Translations under genes and position numbers: made by a program
The notes under the pieces: generated by a model
Database searches by the model: none
What the model was told of the DNA's origin: nothing
The model's input: only the letters and a program-made list of their open reading frames with translations
Shown here: positions 11,553-22,519 of the stretch, one piece after another
How positions within the stretch are numbered: the first letter of the stretch is position 1
How the letters are laid out: each line of letters begins with the position of its first letter
Assembly: GCA_963678705.1 (NCBI GenBank)
Contig: OY783223.1
Location: forward strand, 5,084,001 to 5,148,000
Origin: Panorpa germanica
Taxonomy: Eukaryota > Arthropoda > Insecta > Mecoptera > Panorpidae
Direction of reading: 5' to 3'
Length of the DNA stretch: 64,000 bases

Positions 11553-12384
11553 GTTGATTACTAAACTTATCAGGCGTCGTGTGTTCTTCTACTGACTTCA
11601 CAGGCAACCCAAGTCCCACGCAATTAAATTCGCGAATATTTAAATTATTAAATTATAAAAATGAATTGTTGATGATTCATTGTTACTAAATATACATATA
11701 TATATTTATAAATAAAATAAAAGTGGGTTACGAGTTGCCCATGACGTTCATATTGACCTCAATTTAAACAAAAACGCACTTCGCCTTACGCAAAATCAAG
11801 GGGCTTTACTATTTCTATTTGATAATATCAAAAATATTCGGCTAATCACTTTATCTACGTCATCAGACTGTCATGCATAAATTTGTTGAACAAATTCACT
11901 ATAGACTACAAGTAGTATATGAAACGTCAAATACTGGTTTTATACGTTTAATAATAAATATATAATTATTAACTTAAACATGCGTCATTCATTTCGTATA
12001 TGTTTACAAGTAAATATAACGGAAATATGTACGTATAAAGTTATGTCGGTTTTTATTTACACTTATTGCAATAAAACTGTAATTAATTTAGTTGATGGTT
12101 ATTTTATCTATAAATAAATTGGTTAAACCGCTGAGTAAGACCTTGTTCAACTCATTTCTGTGACGTAGGTATAAACTAGTTTTGCAAAATTACTAGATTT
12201 TGTTTGGTCTAGCCATTTTTAATTGATTTGTTTAATGGAATTCATTATTTTATTAGAAATTTTGTATTAAACTATGATTGTGACATATTTGGTAATTTTA
12301 GTGAGGTTAGTTCGTTCGTTATCTGTTATATGAATCTGCAATGGTTTTTACGCTGTATATTACTATAGTACCAACCCTGATAGA
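11553..12384. other. AT-rich, no feature seen
   Basis: No repeats shared with other parts of the window and no plausible frame were found. Confidence 0.5.
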
Positions 12385-12770
12385 AAAATCCCAAGTAGAA
12401 AAATTCATTACTATATATCTATTTGAATCCTCGCTTTTTAGATTTCCCACTTGAATCCATGCGTATATCTTTTAAGGCATTCATGTACCTTCGTTTATCA
12501 TCATCTTTGTCATCTTTGTGCTTGGTAATTTCTATAAAACCTCCAATATATAATTTTATTTCTCGACAATTATCATCAAAAATACTTACTTACAATTTAC
12601 GTTAATTATGCAAAGAACAAATCTGCCGCCCCGGGGCCTCGCAATGGCTAAGGTCGCCCCTGCTTACAATGTATATTGCAGGTAATAGAATATGCTCTCT
12701 ATATAATCCAGTGATTACTTTTTGTTCAAGGGCCATTGGGAGCGCAAAAAATATATTTTCGCCGCTCCAA
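12385..12770 (+). mobile_element. Dispersed repeat with AGAGGCGGC/GCCGCCTCT-type ends, copy 1
   Basis: Left and right blocks match 61138-61970: AGTAGAAAAATTCATTACTA, TTTAGAAATCCCACTT-like, TACTTACTTACAATTTA, GGCTAAGG.CGCC.CTGCTTACAATG, and a long block around TATATAATCCAGTGATTACT. Here the right inner terminus is degraded (GGTCGCCCCTGC) and the left one unclear. The frames on both strands at 12602-12896 lie in this repeat and are not genes. A hAT origin is suggested by the second copy's termini but not proven. Confidence 0.55.
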
Positions 12771-12814
12771 AAAGAAATTTCGAAATTTATTTTAAAGAAG
12801 TTTAGTCTGTTTGG

Positions 12815-13020
12815 TTTTGTTTTTGTAAACATTTGCGCTTGTCAGTTCTTGTTTATCATGTTTATAATTTTTATGGGACACACAGAAAAACACTAAAAAC
12901 AAAACCGGTCTGTTCAGTATGAACAGTCTGTTTTTGAAAAACGGAACTGTTTTAAGATAAAACAAAACATGTTTTTGTTTTGTTTATTGAGAACAAACCT
13001 GTTTTCAAAACTGTCTTTCT
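12815..13020. repeat. Dispersed repeat, partner at 44712-44876
   Basis: About 150 bases are nearly identical to 44712-44876, starting at GAACATTTGCGCTTGTCAG (GTAAAC... here) and running through TTTATGGGACACACAG and GTCTGTTTT to an AACATGTTTTTGTTTTG block. The remainder, to CTGTCTTTCTGG, is present only here. Internal GACAGTTTT/AAAACTGTC pairs suggest a small inverted-repeat element. Confidence 0.65.
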
Positions 13021-13499
13021 GGTATGACACCGGCATTATAGCACAACAATTCATGGTATATATACATCGATTTGTTATCGATATCAACGTTATTTCTGCA
13101 ATATAGGTACTACAAGTAATAACTCCATTATTTTGTTTTGTTTTAATTCGCTAATTTCGCGGCGTTCCGCTGTGATACAAACACTAATTCATCCTTGAAC
13201 TTTTTTTTATAAACAAATAAATAAAGAAATATACGATAATTATCATTTAATGACTAATGATTTTTTTATTACTTTGCCAGTTTACTCCATTGACTTTTTT
13301 ACAATCTCATCGCGAATTATTGTAGTGTTGTTTACAATTCATTGTTTATAAACAATTCCATCGTTTTGGTTTGTTTTTAATCTGTTGTCATAGGCATTAA
13401 TTAATACACGTGTTATCTAGAAAGATTTGTTTTTTAACAAAATAAAGGAATTTTTGTTACGTGAAATATATCCGGGTTCAGAAAATAAAAACAAGTGGT
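13021..13499. other. AT-rich, no feature seen
   Basis: Nothing identifiable on either strand. Confidence 0.5.
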
Positions 13500-13797
13500 G
13501 AATAATATAACATCCCACTAATAATAAAGCATATTATTCTTCGCTGATCCAGGTACCCATCGCACGGATAAAACTGTAAGATTCCTGAAGACTATATGTA
13601 GATATTTAAATGCAAAGAAAGTCTGAAAAACTTTATTAATTTTATCAATGAAACTAATTTAATCTCTTTATTTTAAATACCCATACTCGTGTTTATAAGT
13701 TGTAAATTATGTATTGAAAATGTTTATAAATGTATATAGTGCTAATAACTTTTGAAAGTTGATGCACTCAAATAAATATTTAAAAAAAAAAACTGTT
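13500..13797 (+). pseudogene. Non-LTR retrotransposon 3' end, + strand
   Basis: A short coding remnant, PLIIKHIILR then a stop then SRYPSH, corresponds to the LTVKHIILQCSRYSSH part of the copy at 6113-6505. It is followed by the family 3' UTR with TTAAATACCCATACTCGT and GTTGATGCACTCAAATAAAT, and a terminal A run at about 13787-13796. The knuckle cysteine is replaced by a stop. It is a dead 5'-truncated insertion. Confidence 0.75.
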
Positions 13798-14218
13798 TAA
13801 TGTCCTGTTTGTTCTTACAGTCTATACTTTAGTTACTTATTGTTTTATTTATATTCTTTGAATAGTTTAGTAAAGTTAATTGAAATTTAGATCTCCATTA
13901 TGCGGAGTTCAAGTAAGACATGAAGACGATACATTTTTCCGACTACGACCTCTACTCCGCAGCTCTTGAAGAAATACTTCTTTAAACAATAGTTCCAATA
14001 TTGTATTTAAATAATATTTACCTTTAAGTTACCTTTAAAAGACTTATGTTTTCATGTACACCTATATGAAAAATAAATTTTATAAATCGCACGATCTAGG
14101 CGACCAATAATGATAAATGAAATTTCTAGAAAATTAAATATAAAAAACATTTTATATTTGTTTTAACTTATTTTTACTTAAAAGCATTTATTGGTGAATA
14201 TTTTTGTAGTGGAAAAAG

Positions 14219-14522
14219 TGCGTTGGCTGCCAACGCCGTGTAAGTACAATAATCAAAATTTGAAGAAAATTAGTTTACAAAATGATAAATAAAGGTTAAA
14301 ACTAAGTCGTTGTTGAAATAAAACAAAAATATTTTTTTTGGAAATATTTAGAAATTAAGTTTGAAATTAGGTAATTTTTAACTGCATATAACTTAAGTTT
14401 GGTTTGATATATTGAAAAAGCGATTCAACAACAACGTAGATTGCACCTTCCTTAACAATATTCTTTTATAGTAATAAACTATTAAACTTTAAGCAAAGAG
14501 GAAGACGTTGGCAGCTAATGCA
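14219..14522. mobile_element. Possible MITE with GCTGCCAACG inverted ends, 304 bp
   Basis: The left end reads TGCGTTGGCTGCCAACGCC. The right end, reverse complemented, reads TGCATTAGCTGCCAACGTC, with 15 of 19 positions matching. No target duplication was identified and no second copy is in the window, so the boundaries are tentative. Confidence 0.5.
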
Positions 14523-15061
14523 TTACACCATGAATTTTTGAACAAATTTACAATCTGCTTAGAGGACCTGAAGGTATTCAACAACACCTGTTAATTATTA
14601 ATTAAACACGTACTACTTATACATTTTATAGTTTTAATTAGCATAATAATTACTGCACTAGTTATGTGGTTACATTTCCTTCGAGTACGATTACATTAGA
14701 AGCAGTTCTTTGTTTCTGGTGACATTTTACATCAAACTTAAGATTGGTATTTTTCCTTGTGTTGGTATTGGAATGAATTAAATTTTATTATCATGAACGA
14801 AATCCCAAGAGGGGCATCTACTATAGTGATTTATGTTTCACTTAATTGAGGGACGCCTACTTAATTAATTGGGTATTTGCTTTGTTTAGTTACTGATTTC
14901 AATTTCTTATAAATTCTTTTTGTTTTATAGTTTTATATATGTAGAAAGAAGGTAATAGGACGTCTAATGCTAAAAAATAGCACCGCTGTTCTTGTTCAGA
15001 TAGCCCAGTTAATGAAGATAAAACAAAGGATAAACCTCGAAATAATAATCCAAGCTGAATA
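14523..15061. other. AT-rich, no feature seen
   Basis: Nothing identifiable on either strand. Confidence 0.45.
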
Positions 15062-15362
15062 TTTGCATAATCCTTTGTTTTTTAAATATTTATTTGAGTG
15101 CATCAACTTCTAAAAGTTATTAGCACTAAAACATTTGTAATACATAATTTATAATTTATAAATACGAGTATGGGTATTTAAATTAAAGAGATTAAATTAG
15201 ATTCATTGATAAATCAATAAGGTTTTTTTAGACTTTCTCTGTTTTTAAATATCTGTTTATGGTCTTCAGGAATATTACTAAGAATACTATGCCTTACTGT
15301 TAGTGTCCATTGAATTGCTCACAGATTGGTGTGGTTCTCTTTTAAATAAGTACGTATGAGAA
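15062..15362 (-). pseudogene. Non-LTR retrotransposon 3' end, minus strand
   Basis: The minus strand reads YLFKREP, then after a frameshift ICEQFNGH with stops, a decayed copy of the C-terminal knuckle seen at 6113-6505. The 3' UTR runs left, including AATACCCATACTCGTA in complement and GATGCACTCAAATAAATA at about 15080. The end is an A-rich tail (T run on +). It lacks upstream ORF2. Confidence 0.7.
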
Positions 15363-15729
15363 TCGTTTGTTTTATTGTTATCATGGGCACGGTTGATTAT
15401 AAGATAAAATGCATATTAAGATCAAATTTGTAGATAATTGTATGATCTACAAGTTTTATAATAATATCTGATGATTTATGACACAAAGGAATCGAGATAT
15501 TTGCAAGAAAATAATTATTATGAACTTTGACCTTAAATTTTTTAAGACGCGAGCATAAGAGACTTATTAACTAGTGTGAGAAATATCAAAATAAAGGTAT
15601 TGCAAAGATTTCAGTATTTTATTGCAAGATTATACCCTTATCTAACTGGTCCAGAAGTGTATTCAAAAAGTAATGGAAATTTTGAATTTTTTGCAACATT
15701 CATTTGTTGATCAAATCCATTTCTTATCA
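15363..15729. other. AT-rich, no feature seen
   Basis: Nothing identifiable; the last base is the A that flanks the following Helitron-like element. Confidence 0.45.
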
Positions 15730-16072
15730 TCTTAATATATATAAATTACGTGTCACATGTTTGTCCGAGTTTGTCCGCGATGGACTCCTAAACTACTTAA
15801 CCGATTTTAATTAAATTTGTACACCGTGTGCAGTTTGATCCAACTTGAAAGATAGGATAGCTTACATCTCAATTTATGATTGCAATATTATCTTATTGCT
15901 AATTATCTGTTAGCTCCAAACGATGACATCTGGCGACGATGATGGCGACATCTGTTGACTATATTGAGTAAATATTCTGTTAACTAGATTTAGTAAATAT
16001 TCAATAGATGGCGCTATGTAATGTAATATGACAAAAACGTTAGTCACAGCAACGCGTGGCCGGGACAGCTAG
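15730..16072 (+). mobile_element. Non-autonomous Helitron-like element, 343 bp
   Basis: It starts TCTTAATATATATAAATTA and ends GGCCGGGACAGCTAG, followed by T. It is flanked by A on the left and T on the right, with no target duplication. That fits Helitrons, which begin TC, end CTRR and insert between A and T. The interior has the AACTACTTAACCGATTTTAA phrase and ends in a G+C-rich ACGCGTGGCCGGGACAGC segment, as expected for a 3' terminal signal. I recall this style of end from insect Helitrons; that comparison is from memory. No Rep/helicase coding is present. Confidence 0.8.
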
Positions 16073-16794
16073 TATAATATATATTATATCAGCCTTATCG
16101 AACAGGTTTATTGTGATTGATATACAAACAAACATACTTTTCAGCTTAGAGTCCCCATATATTTTAATCCAATCATATAAATAATTATTGCACTTTAAAA
16201 TATGTTTAATGTAATAATATATATATTTTGGGTAGAAATTGATTTCATTTGTCGCCACCTTAAAGATAAAGGGTATAAACAGTTTATTTTATAAATCATA
16301 AAAACGACAATTTCACTCTTAATTTTATTAAAAAACAATAAGGGCTCTAACTTTCAATTTTGATTTATCTCAGCTACATTATTTGTTGCTTATTTGTTTG
16401 TTGTTCATTAGATAATCTAACAAGTGATTACATAACAATTTCTAGAAAGATCATATCAAGTTACCAATAACAATACCCGTTGGCAAACAAGGGATCAATT
16501 TCAAACATGTCTCAGATCTTGAACTACAGTTTTACTTCCTAAAACTAGTTTTTATGTAAAACAGCATTCCGCGCAAAAGTTTTTTTCTCCTCTTGATTTA
16601 TAGGTGTAAGAATTTCAGTTCAATGGTTTTATTTATTTTATAACCAGTCAAAAACTATTATTTTGAAGGTGTTTCTAACAAAAACCGTACTTTATGAACC
16701 GTAATTAGTTACTGCCATCTAGTGTTCGAAATTATGAGTTAAAATCAAGCAAATCCATTGATTTCGTATATATTGATTAGTAAATCAGATCAGA
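16073..16794. other. AT-rich, no feature seen
   Basis: The 72-codon minus frame at 16040-16258 has no support. Nothing else is identifiable. Confidence 0.5.
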
Positions 16795-17357
16795 CACAGT
16801 AAACATTTGGTGAAGTGTCTCTTTTTGTGACGTTTCTATCACTATTTCACTTCAATTATAGTTCGCATCAACTTTATCTTCATTTGTATTCCAACAGGTG
16901 GAGTGGTTCCGTCATCTGTAGCCGATAAAACAGACATTTCATATGAACGATTGTGAGAAACTGAACTATAAATGAACTCTTTCATGACAAAAAAATCATT
17001 CGAATCTCCAATATGATGTCAAAGTGACTCCAAAATGCTCCAAAATGTTTACTGGGAAATCTAATCTTCTTGTATATCTTTTAAGTATAAATATTCCATT
17101 AATGAAAGGTAACATCCCAGTAAACATTTTGGAGTCATTTTGACATCATATTGAAGATGCGTATAATTTTTTTGTCATGAAAGAGTTCAGTTTCTCACAG
17201 TCGTTCATATGGAATGTCTATTTTATCGGTTACAAATGGCGAAACTGCTCCACCTGTCGGAATACAAATGAAGGTAAAGTTGATGCGAACTATAATTGAA
17301 GTGCAATAGTGATAGAAACGTCAGAAAACAGGACACTTCACCAAATTGTTTACTGGG
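16795..17357. mobile_element. Large palindrome: two facing copies of a CAGTAAACA MITE
   Basis: The arm at 16795-17056 and the arm at 17116-17357 are reverse complements over most of their length, separated by about 59 bp. Each arm is itself bounded by the same short terminus. The outer ends are CACAGTAAACA and TGTTTACTGGG; the inner ends are TGTTTACTGGG and CCCAGTAAACA. So this is better read as two inverted copies of one roughly 250-bp MITE than as one long foldback element. The arms differ by small indels (for example, 12 bp around CTCCAAAATG is in the left arm only). A 62-bp terminal fragment of the same element is at 45965-46026. A transcript would form a very long hairpin. Confidence 0.85.
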
Positions 17358-17389
17358 ATTGGCTTTTCCTGAATCTTCCTTAATTTGTC

Positions 17390-17847
17390 TTATTTTGAAT
17401 CAATTTTCTGTTGTCCTGAAAGTTCTAGATCCTTTCGCAAATATGAATCAAAGGTTTTGATTTTGCTCTTGTTGACCATGTAATTTTTGCTGAAACCCTT
17501 CGTTCTTTTTCTCAAAGGTAACATCACTGACAAATAAGTGTATCTTTCGTCCTTCTTTGACGTTTCTCCATCTCTGGAAATATTTTCCAATAAGCGGAAC
17601 ATAAATGTTGATCTGGACAACGCTATGGTAGACAACTACTGGTACTTCTTTTATTCTGGCGGGCGCACATTAAAGCCAAAGCGGACAGTACATGGTAGTA
17701 TGTCCGCTTTACAAGACCAAGGTCATGGAATAATAAAGAATTATAAAACAACATTCCACATAAGATCAATCTCACAATCAGAATGAAATTGCCTGAGGGA
17801 TCCATTCGATTATTCGCTATCATTTCAGCTAATAGACTGTAATTCAT
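17390..17847 (-). other. Unexplained cluster of overlapping open frames
   Basis: All three minus-strand frames stay open over long overlapping stretches, and one + frame is also open (17538-17786). Minus frame 1 is 74 codons from 17847, beginning MNYSLLAEMIANNRMDPSGN. A second begins around PVVVYHSVVQINIYVPLIGK and ends HGQQEQNQNL. A third is 81 codons ending at 17390 and begins MSTIALSRSTFMFRLLENIS. None is recognised. The segment has higher G+C than its flanks, which alone lengthens open frames. It could be a decayed coding segment of a mobile element or a frameshifted gene, or chance. It begins close to the end of the CAGTAAACA palindrome. Confidence 0.25.
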
Positions 17848-17849
17848 AT

Positions 17850-20800
17850 CATATTTATATTTGGAGCGTTCTTGTTCAGTACGAGTTTTATTAATTTACT
17901 GAAAAGAAAACGTTAAAAAAAATATTCTTGAATTATAATTATTAATCATTATTATTAATAAATACAAAGTAAGGATTAATTATCTATCAGATAATTGGCA
18001 ATGACACGTGCTGGGAATTGATCATTCATTACTGAATGTTTCTACCAAGTGTTCGTTACTAAACCAGGGCCGAAGTGACATTAGGAAATACCCGATGGCC
18101 CGCACGTATTTGTAAAGAAACATATATAATATATGCGGCGTTTAGATGCAAAGGGATGTAAGTGACAAAAGTAAAATTCTTCAGAAAACGAGTTTAAAGT
18201 TAAAATCGTATAGACGTTTTCGTTCAGTAGGTTTTAGATTTAACGCTATATAGTAAAATCTGTCCAAGTTTTTGCTTATATCTCTGTGCCACTATCTTAA
18301 ATTTCGTTATCTCTGTCAGTTACATCTCTTTGCTTCTACATGCCTCAATTGAGCCTACCACAATGCTGCTGTGTTACTACGGAATGAAACAAACTCAAAT
18401 TACTCTTAATCAAATGAGATGCATCACCTGACTAACACAGACTCTGTAATCAAATCTGCACAAAATGTTCATCTATAAAAGAAAATCGCAACCAAAAATG
18501 TATTTAACTTAACGAGAAATCCGTGTTGCTAATAACACAGTATCTGTACAAATTTTTCTCTCAGTACAGCCCTGTTCTAAATGAAAGGGCATAAGGAAAG
18601 AAAGACACGAGGTCTGATACAAAAGAAATCGTGAGCTTAGTACAGGGCCACAAACGCAATCATTTAAGGTGACTATTATTTAGAAAATTTTCTTTAACTC
18701 AATGTAATAGCCACTTACTTTTACAACGGTTAAAGCTTTGCAATCGATTTTAAAACTATTCCTGCAGTAAGCAATTTGGTGTAATGGATTAAAGATTTAT
18801 ATGCAGATGAAATAGATTTTTTTGTATACAATTTATAAACTATATGCTATTTAGAATATTTTAAAAGTTTACCCATGCCAATATTCTGAATATTACTTGA
18901 GTTATATCAATTTTAAGGGACCACGGCTTTCTTTTCTTTCGCTATATTTTCAAAAGCACTCGATGGATTTAGATGAAATTTATACAGCATATCCATCGAA
19001 TGGTTTTTATTTTAAGCGAAACTTCTATGTTTTATAGGTGTTTGCGGAGTTTGGACCTTATAGAGATCTATAAGTTGGCTAGGGCGTATCTGCGATCTGT
19101 CGGCGGTATCCAAGTTCTCGAACGGCAAATGTCGCTCAGTTCCTTTCAATAGCTTAATGGGCGCACAATTTGATTATGAAGGACCTTTTAGCTATTAAGT
19201 AATTAATAGAATTTTTTTATTTATATCAAAAGACAGCAAAACATCAGAACTTTTAAATTGATTAAATACTTTAGTTAATAAGAATACTATAGTTACGACA
19301 CTAGGTAAATGTAACTCGCGGTTTAAGTTATAAATAATAATATGTGTAATTATTATTTTATGTTTATGCACCAAAAGGTTAAGCGTGCTGTAGGTTTAAG
19401 TGTTGAAGCCATAAGAACGAATTAGGACCAAATGCATAGTGTCGAACCCTAGTAGAAATGAATCGTAAAACAAAGGATGTTTACATAAGAAATATTATGG
19501 CTTGCCCACAGCGAGCAGTGTATATAAAAACAACTAGGTATAAAATATAAATGAATTAAGACAAAGAAAACTTAAATCTAACATTAATTAAAAATAAAAG
19601 CAAGATATTGATATACAAATATGAATATTGCATGCATTTATTAACAGTAAGCAATTGAAGATCGATTTTTCCCTCAAAACTCATTGGAACAATACCAGAT
19701 GTCTCCAATTTGTGATATTTGAAAAAATTGCTTTAATTAAACACAAGACAAAAAGATAAACTAACAATTTTTCTTTAGTTTATTTATTTTGGATCATTGA
19801 CGCGATAAATCTATTTTTCGCAGTGCAACGTTTAGTCTAAGAAAGAGGCGTATACCGATTATTACCTCCATGTGACCAATAAATATTCGTTTACGACACG
19901 TTTAGACATTTTATGCGTTCCAGATTTTTATGAATAAACTACGTTGTAGATGGTAAGTCATGTTTCCCTTTAAAATAGTCAACAAACATTAAAAACATAA
20001 TTTAACTGAAACCTTGCTTCAGAACCTAACCACTTTGGCTATTCAACCAAGCTGATTCATTTCACCACTAACTTACAGAGAGTGGGTGGGGAATATAATT
20101 TATGATTGTAATTGCGTACTCAGAGCGTGAAAGTTGTGGTTATTTTTTGTTCAATCCATTTGCACTTGTAATATCTACTTAGAAATTCTAACCAGGATCA
20201 ACTATATCGGCTTTCAAGTTCATTACGATAATTATCATTTTTTTTTCGAAATATTCCAGTTAGTTTTATTGACTATGCTTTCATTACGCAATCACGGAAT
20301 GCTGGGTAACGCGTTAATGCGTGGTTAATTAGATACACGATAGTGAACTTGTTTCAAATGTGGCAGGCTCTTTCCAATCGACATTCTACGCAGTGCGGAA
20401 ATATTGCGCAATAGTTATCAACTGCTCAATCGAAGGAAGACTTGCTTTCTTTGATCTATTTAACGGTAAACTGTGATGTATCTTCAATGGACAACTAATT
20501 GACAATTGGAAAACAAATTCGTACTCATACTTAATGTTGAAGTTGATAATAATGCGAAGGAATGTAATTAATTCAGGTCCAGGACTCCAAAAAACAAACG
20601 ATAACATGTTGAGACCTGCAAATAACAAAATTCCAGTTTATTATTAAAGACTAATTTAGTCGATGATAGGAGTCAGAGTCAACATCGGAAATATTCCGTT
20701 AAATAAAAAGAAAATCAATAAACATACATACATAAATAATTAAAAATCAAAACAAGATTTATATTAATTATGCAGGACCTAAATAACAACATTGTTAATT

Positions 20801-22059
20801 TATCATAAAATAATTAGTAAATCCGCCACGCCTTTAATTATAATTGACAAATCTATGCAATTACTATGTGTTAAAACAGATATAAAATTAATCAAGCAAT
20901 TAACATAGTTATCTAAGCAAAGTAATTTGGTTTGAAATTATCGATTAACTAGAAATGGTAGGTCAGAACACACGGGAAAGGTCACCGCTTCTAAAAGGTC
21001 ATTAGTGGTTGATGGTCAAATGATTGAGAACCTCTCAAGGTGTTAAATTCTGTTCAAATCAAGGTAAATAACGAATTTTTATTTAATTACCCTATTTACT
21101 AATTAGTTATTAGTTTGAACGAATATTTTTATTACTTAATGAACATATACATTAGATCGTATTTAAAATATGCAAAGTATTTAGAAAGAAACTTTGAAAT
21201 GTGATGTCATCTTGCGGGATGGATTAAAAGGGGCACGTTTGGATGCCTTCTTACTCGCGTTTTATGAGAAAATAGAAAGTGAAATGGGTATAGAGAAAAT
21301 AAAGGAACAAGAATAGGAAAATAGGGTAAAGGAAGATATGAATTCTGCAAGGAATGAACTGTTTCCAGTTTAAATATTTATATAAATATAGAATAGTTTT
21401 AGTTTAATTTGGTGAGTCATTCAACTTGTTTAGAAAAACATCATAACAATAGTAATCTTACAAATTGGTTGTGATTTAGATCAACTTAACATGCTTAATT
21501 GAGTCTAAAGCACTTCCCATGTGGCTCTAACTTAAGGATATACAAGCCGATACCCAAACCTATGTATATGTATAGCATGGAATTTTGGGAAACAACTAGC
21601 GTCTACGATAATAAAGACCATCATGAATAAAGACAAAATCCATTGATAAAGGAATTACGCAATTACCTACCTAATAACCCTCACCATAAACTCACTCGAT
21701 CTATCAAGATTTTCGACGAAGACACGGCAAGAAGATTCATTCAGGAAGCTGAAAAGAGAACATCCCTCTAAAAAAATACACCAACTGTAATAGTAACGCC
21801 TCCCCCCAAAACCAAGCTGTATTTAATTTTCAAGTCAATCGAATAGAAACTCTAGAAGAGGTTCCTTCGGAAATTCCTCTCTTTAGACTTGTTTTATTCC
21901 TCGTTAAATCTTTAATAGCTTTTTCCTAATACTGTATTTTTAAAGTTGGTGGATTTAATTTTTTAATACTAATGCACCGATCTTATTGAACTCATGCACA
22001 CTTTCTCTAGATTAGATTGTATAGTGGTTAAATGAAGTTTTTTTTTTCTTTGAGTACAA
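17850..22059. other. AT-rich stretch without recognisable genes
   Basis: 18060-18120 and 19030-19170 are G+C-richer patches without a long frame. 18918-18950 (GGACCACGGCTTTC...TTTCGCT) resembles 30708-30740, so a weak dispersed repeat may exist. From about 21230 the + strand becomes purine-rich. No gene is called. Confidence 0.5.
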
Positions 22060-22500
22060 CTTATTTTACAGAGCAATATATGATGATAGTAAAGTAAGAG
22101 AGTCAAGAGGAAATAGTAAAGATAGTACGTTTATGCCTGTAATAGACATAAGTAGAGAAGTGAAAACGAAGAGAGAAGGCAGGAAGGATAGTGAAAAGAT
22201 AATAGAGTGTTTGTCGAGAGGAGACAAGGAAGGCAAGAGGTGATAGATGAAGATACAGGCAATAAGGAAGGAGAAGCAGGAATCGTTGTGAATAAAGGAG
22301 GAGTACGGGACATGAAGAGAGAGGATCAAGAAAAGAAGAAACAGAAAGTACTATTCGAAGTAGTAATAGTCTAGAATAGTTTAAGTTTAGTTTTAAGTTT
22401 AAATTTATATGAAATGCATTAAGAAATATAATAATGTAGATTGTAAAGCCGAAAGGCACACAATTAATATAATTAATAGTAATAATATATGATGATAGAT
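22060..22500 (+). pseudogene. Possible decayed retroelement 3' end
   Basis: The + strand is strongly purine-rich and reads a charged fragment (MPVIDISREVKTKREGRKD...) broken by stops. It is followed by sequence with TTGTAAAGCCGAAAGGCACA at about 22440-22460. That hairpin-like GCCGAAAGGC motif is reminiscent of 3' UTRs of some insect LINEs; the comparison is from memory. The Leu/Ser-rich minus-strand frames here (22066-22519, up to 138 codons) are the antisense of the purine-rich tract and are not called. Low confidence. Confidence 0.25.
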
Positions 22501-22519
22501 TTATATAGATAGGTGTCAA

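Noticed and set aside
11350..11619. 89-codon minus-strand frame
   Set aside because: Crosses the end of a MITE and a SINE body; not a gene.
12602..12896. Frames of 75-76 codons on both strands, with counterparts at 61783-62021
   Set aside because: They recur because the region is a dispersed repeat. Reading frames are not conserved between the two copies.
22066..22519. Leu/Ser-rich minus-strand frames of 60-138 codons, hydrophobic enough to suggest membrane proteins
   Set aside because: They are the complement of a purine-rich tract on the + strand, overlap each other in several frames, and show no family motif.
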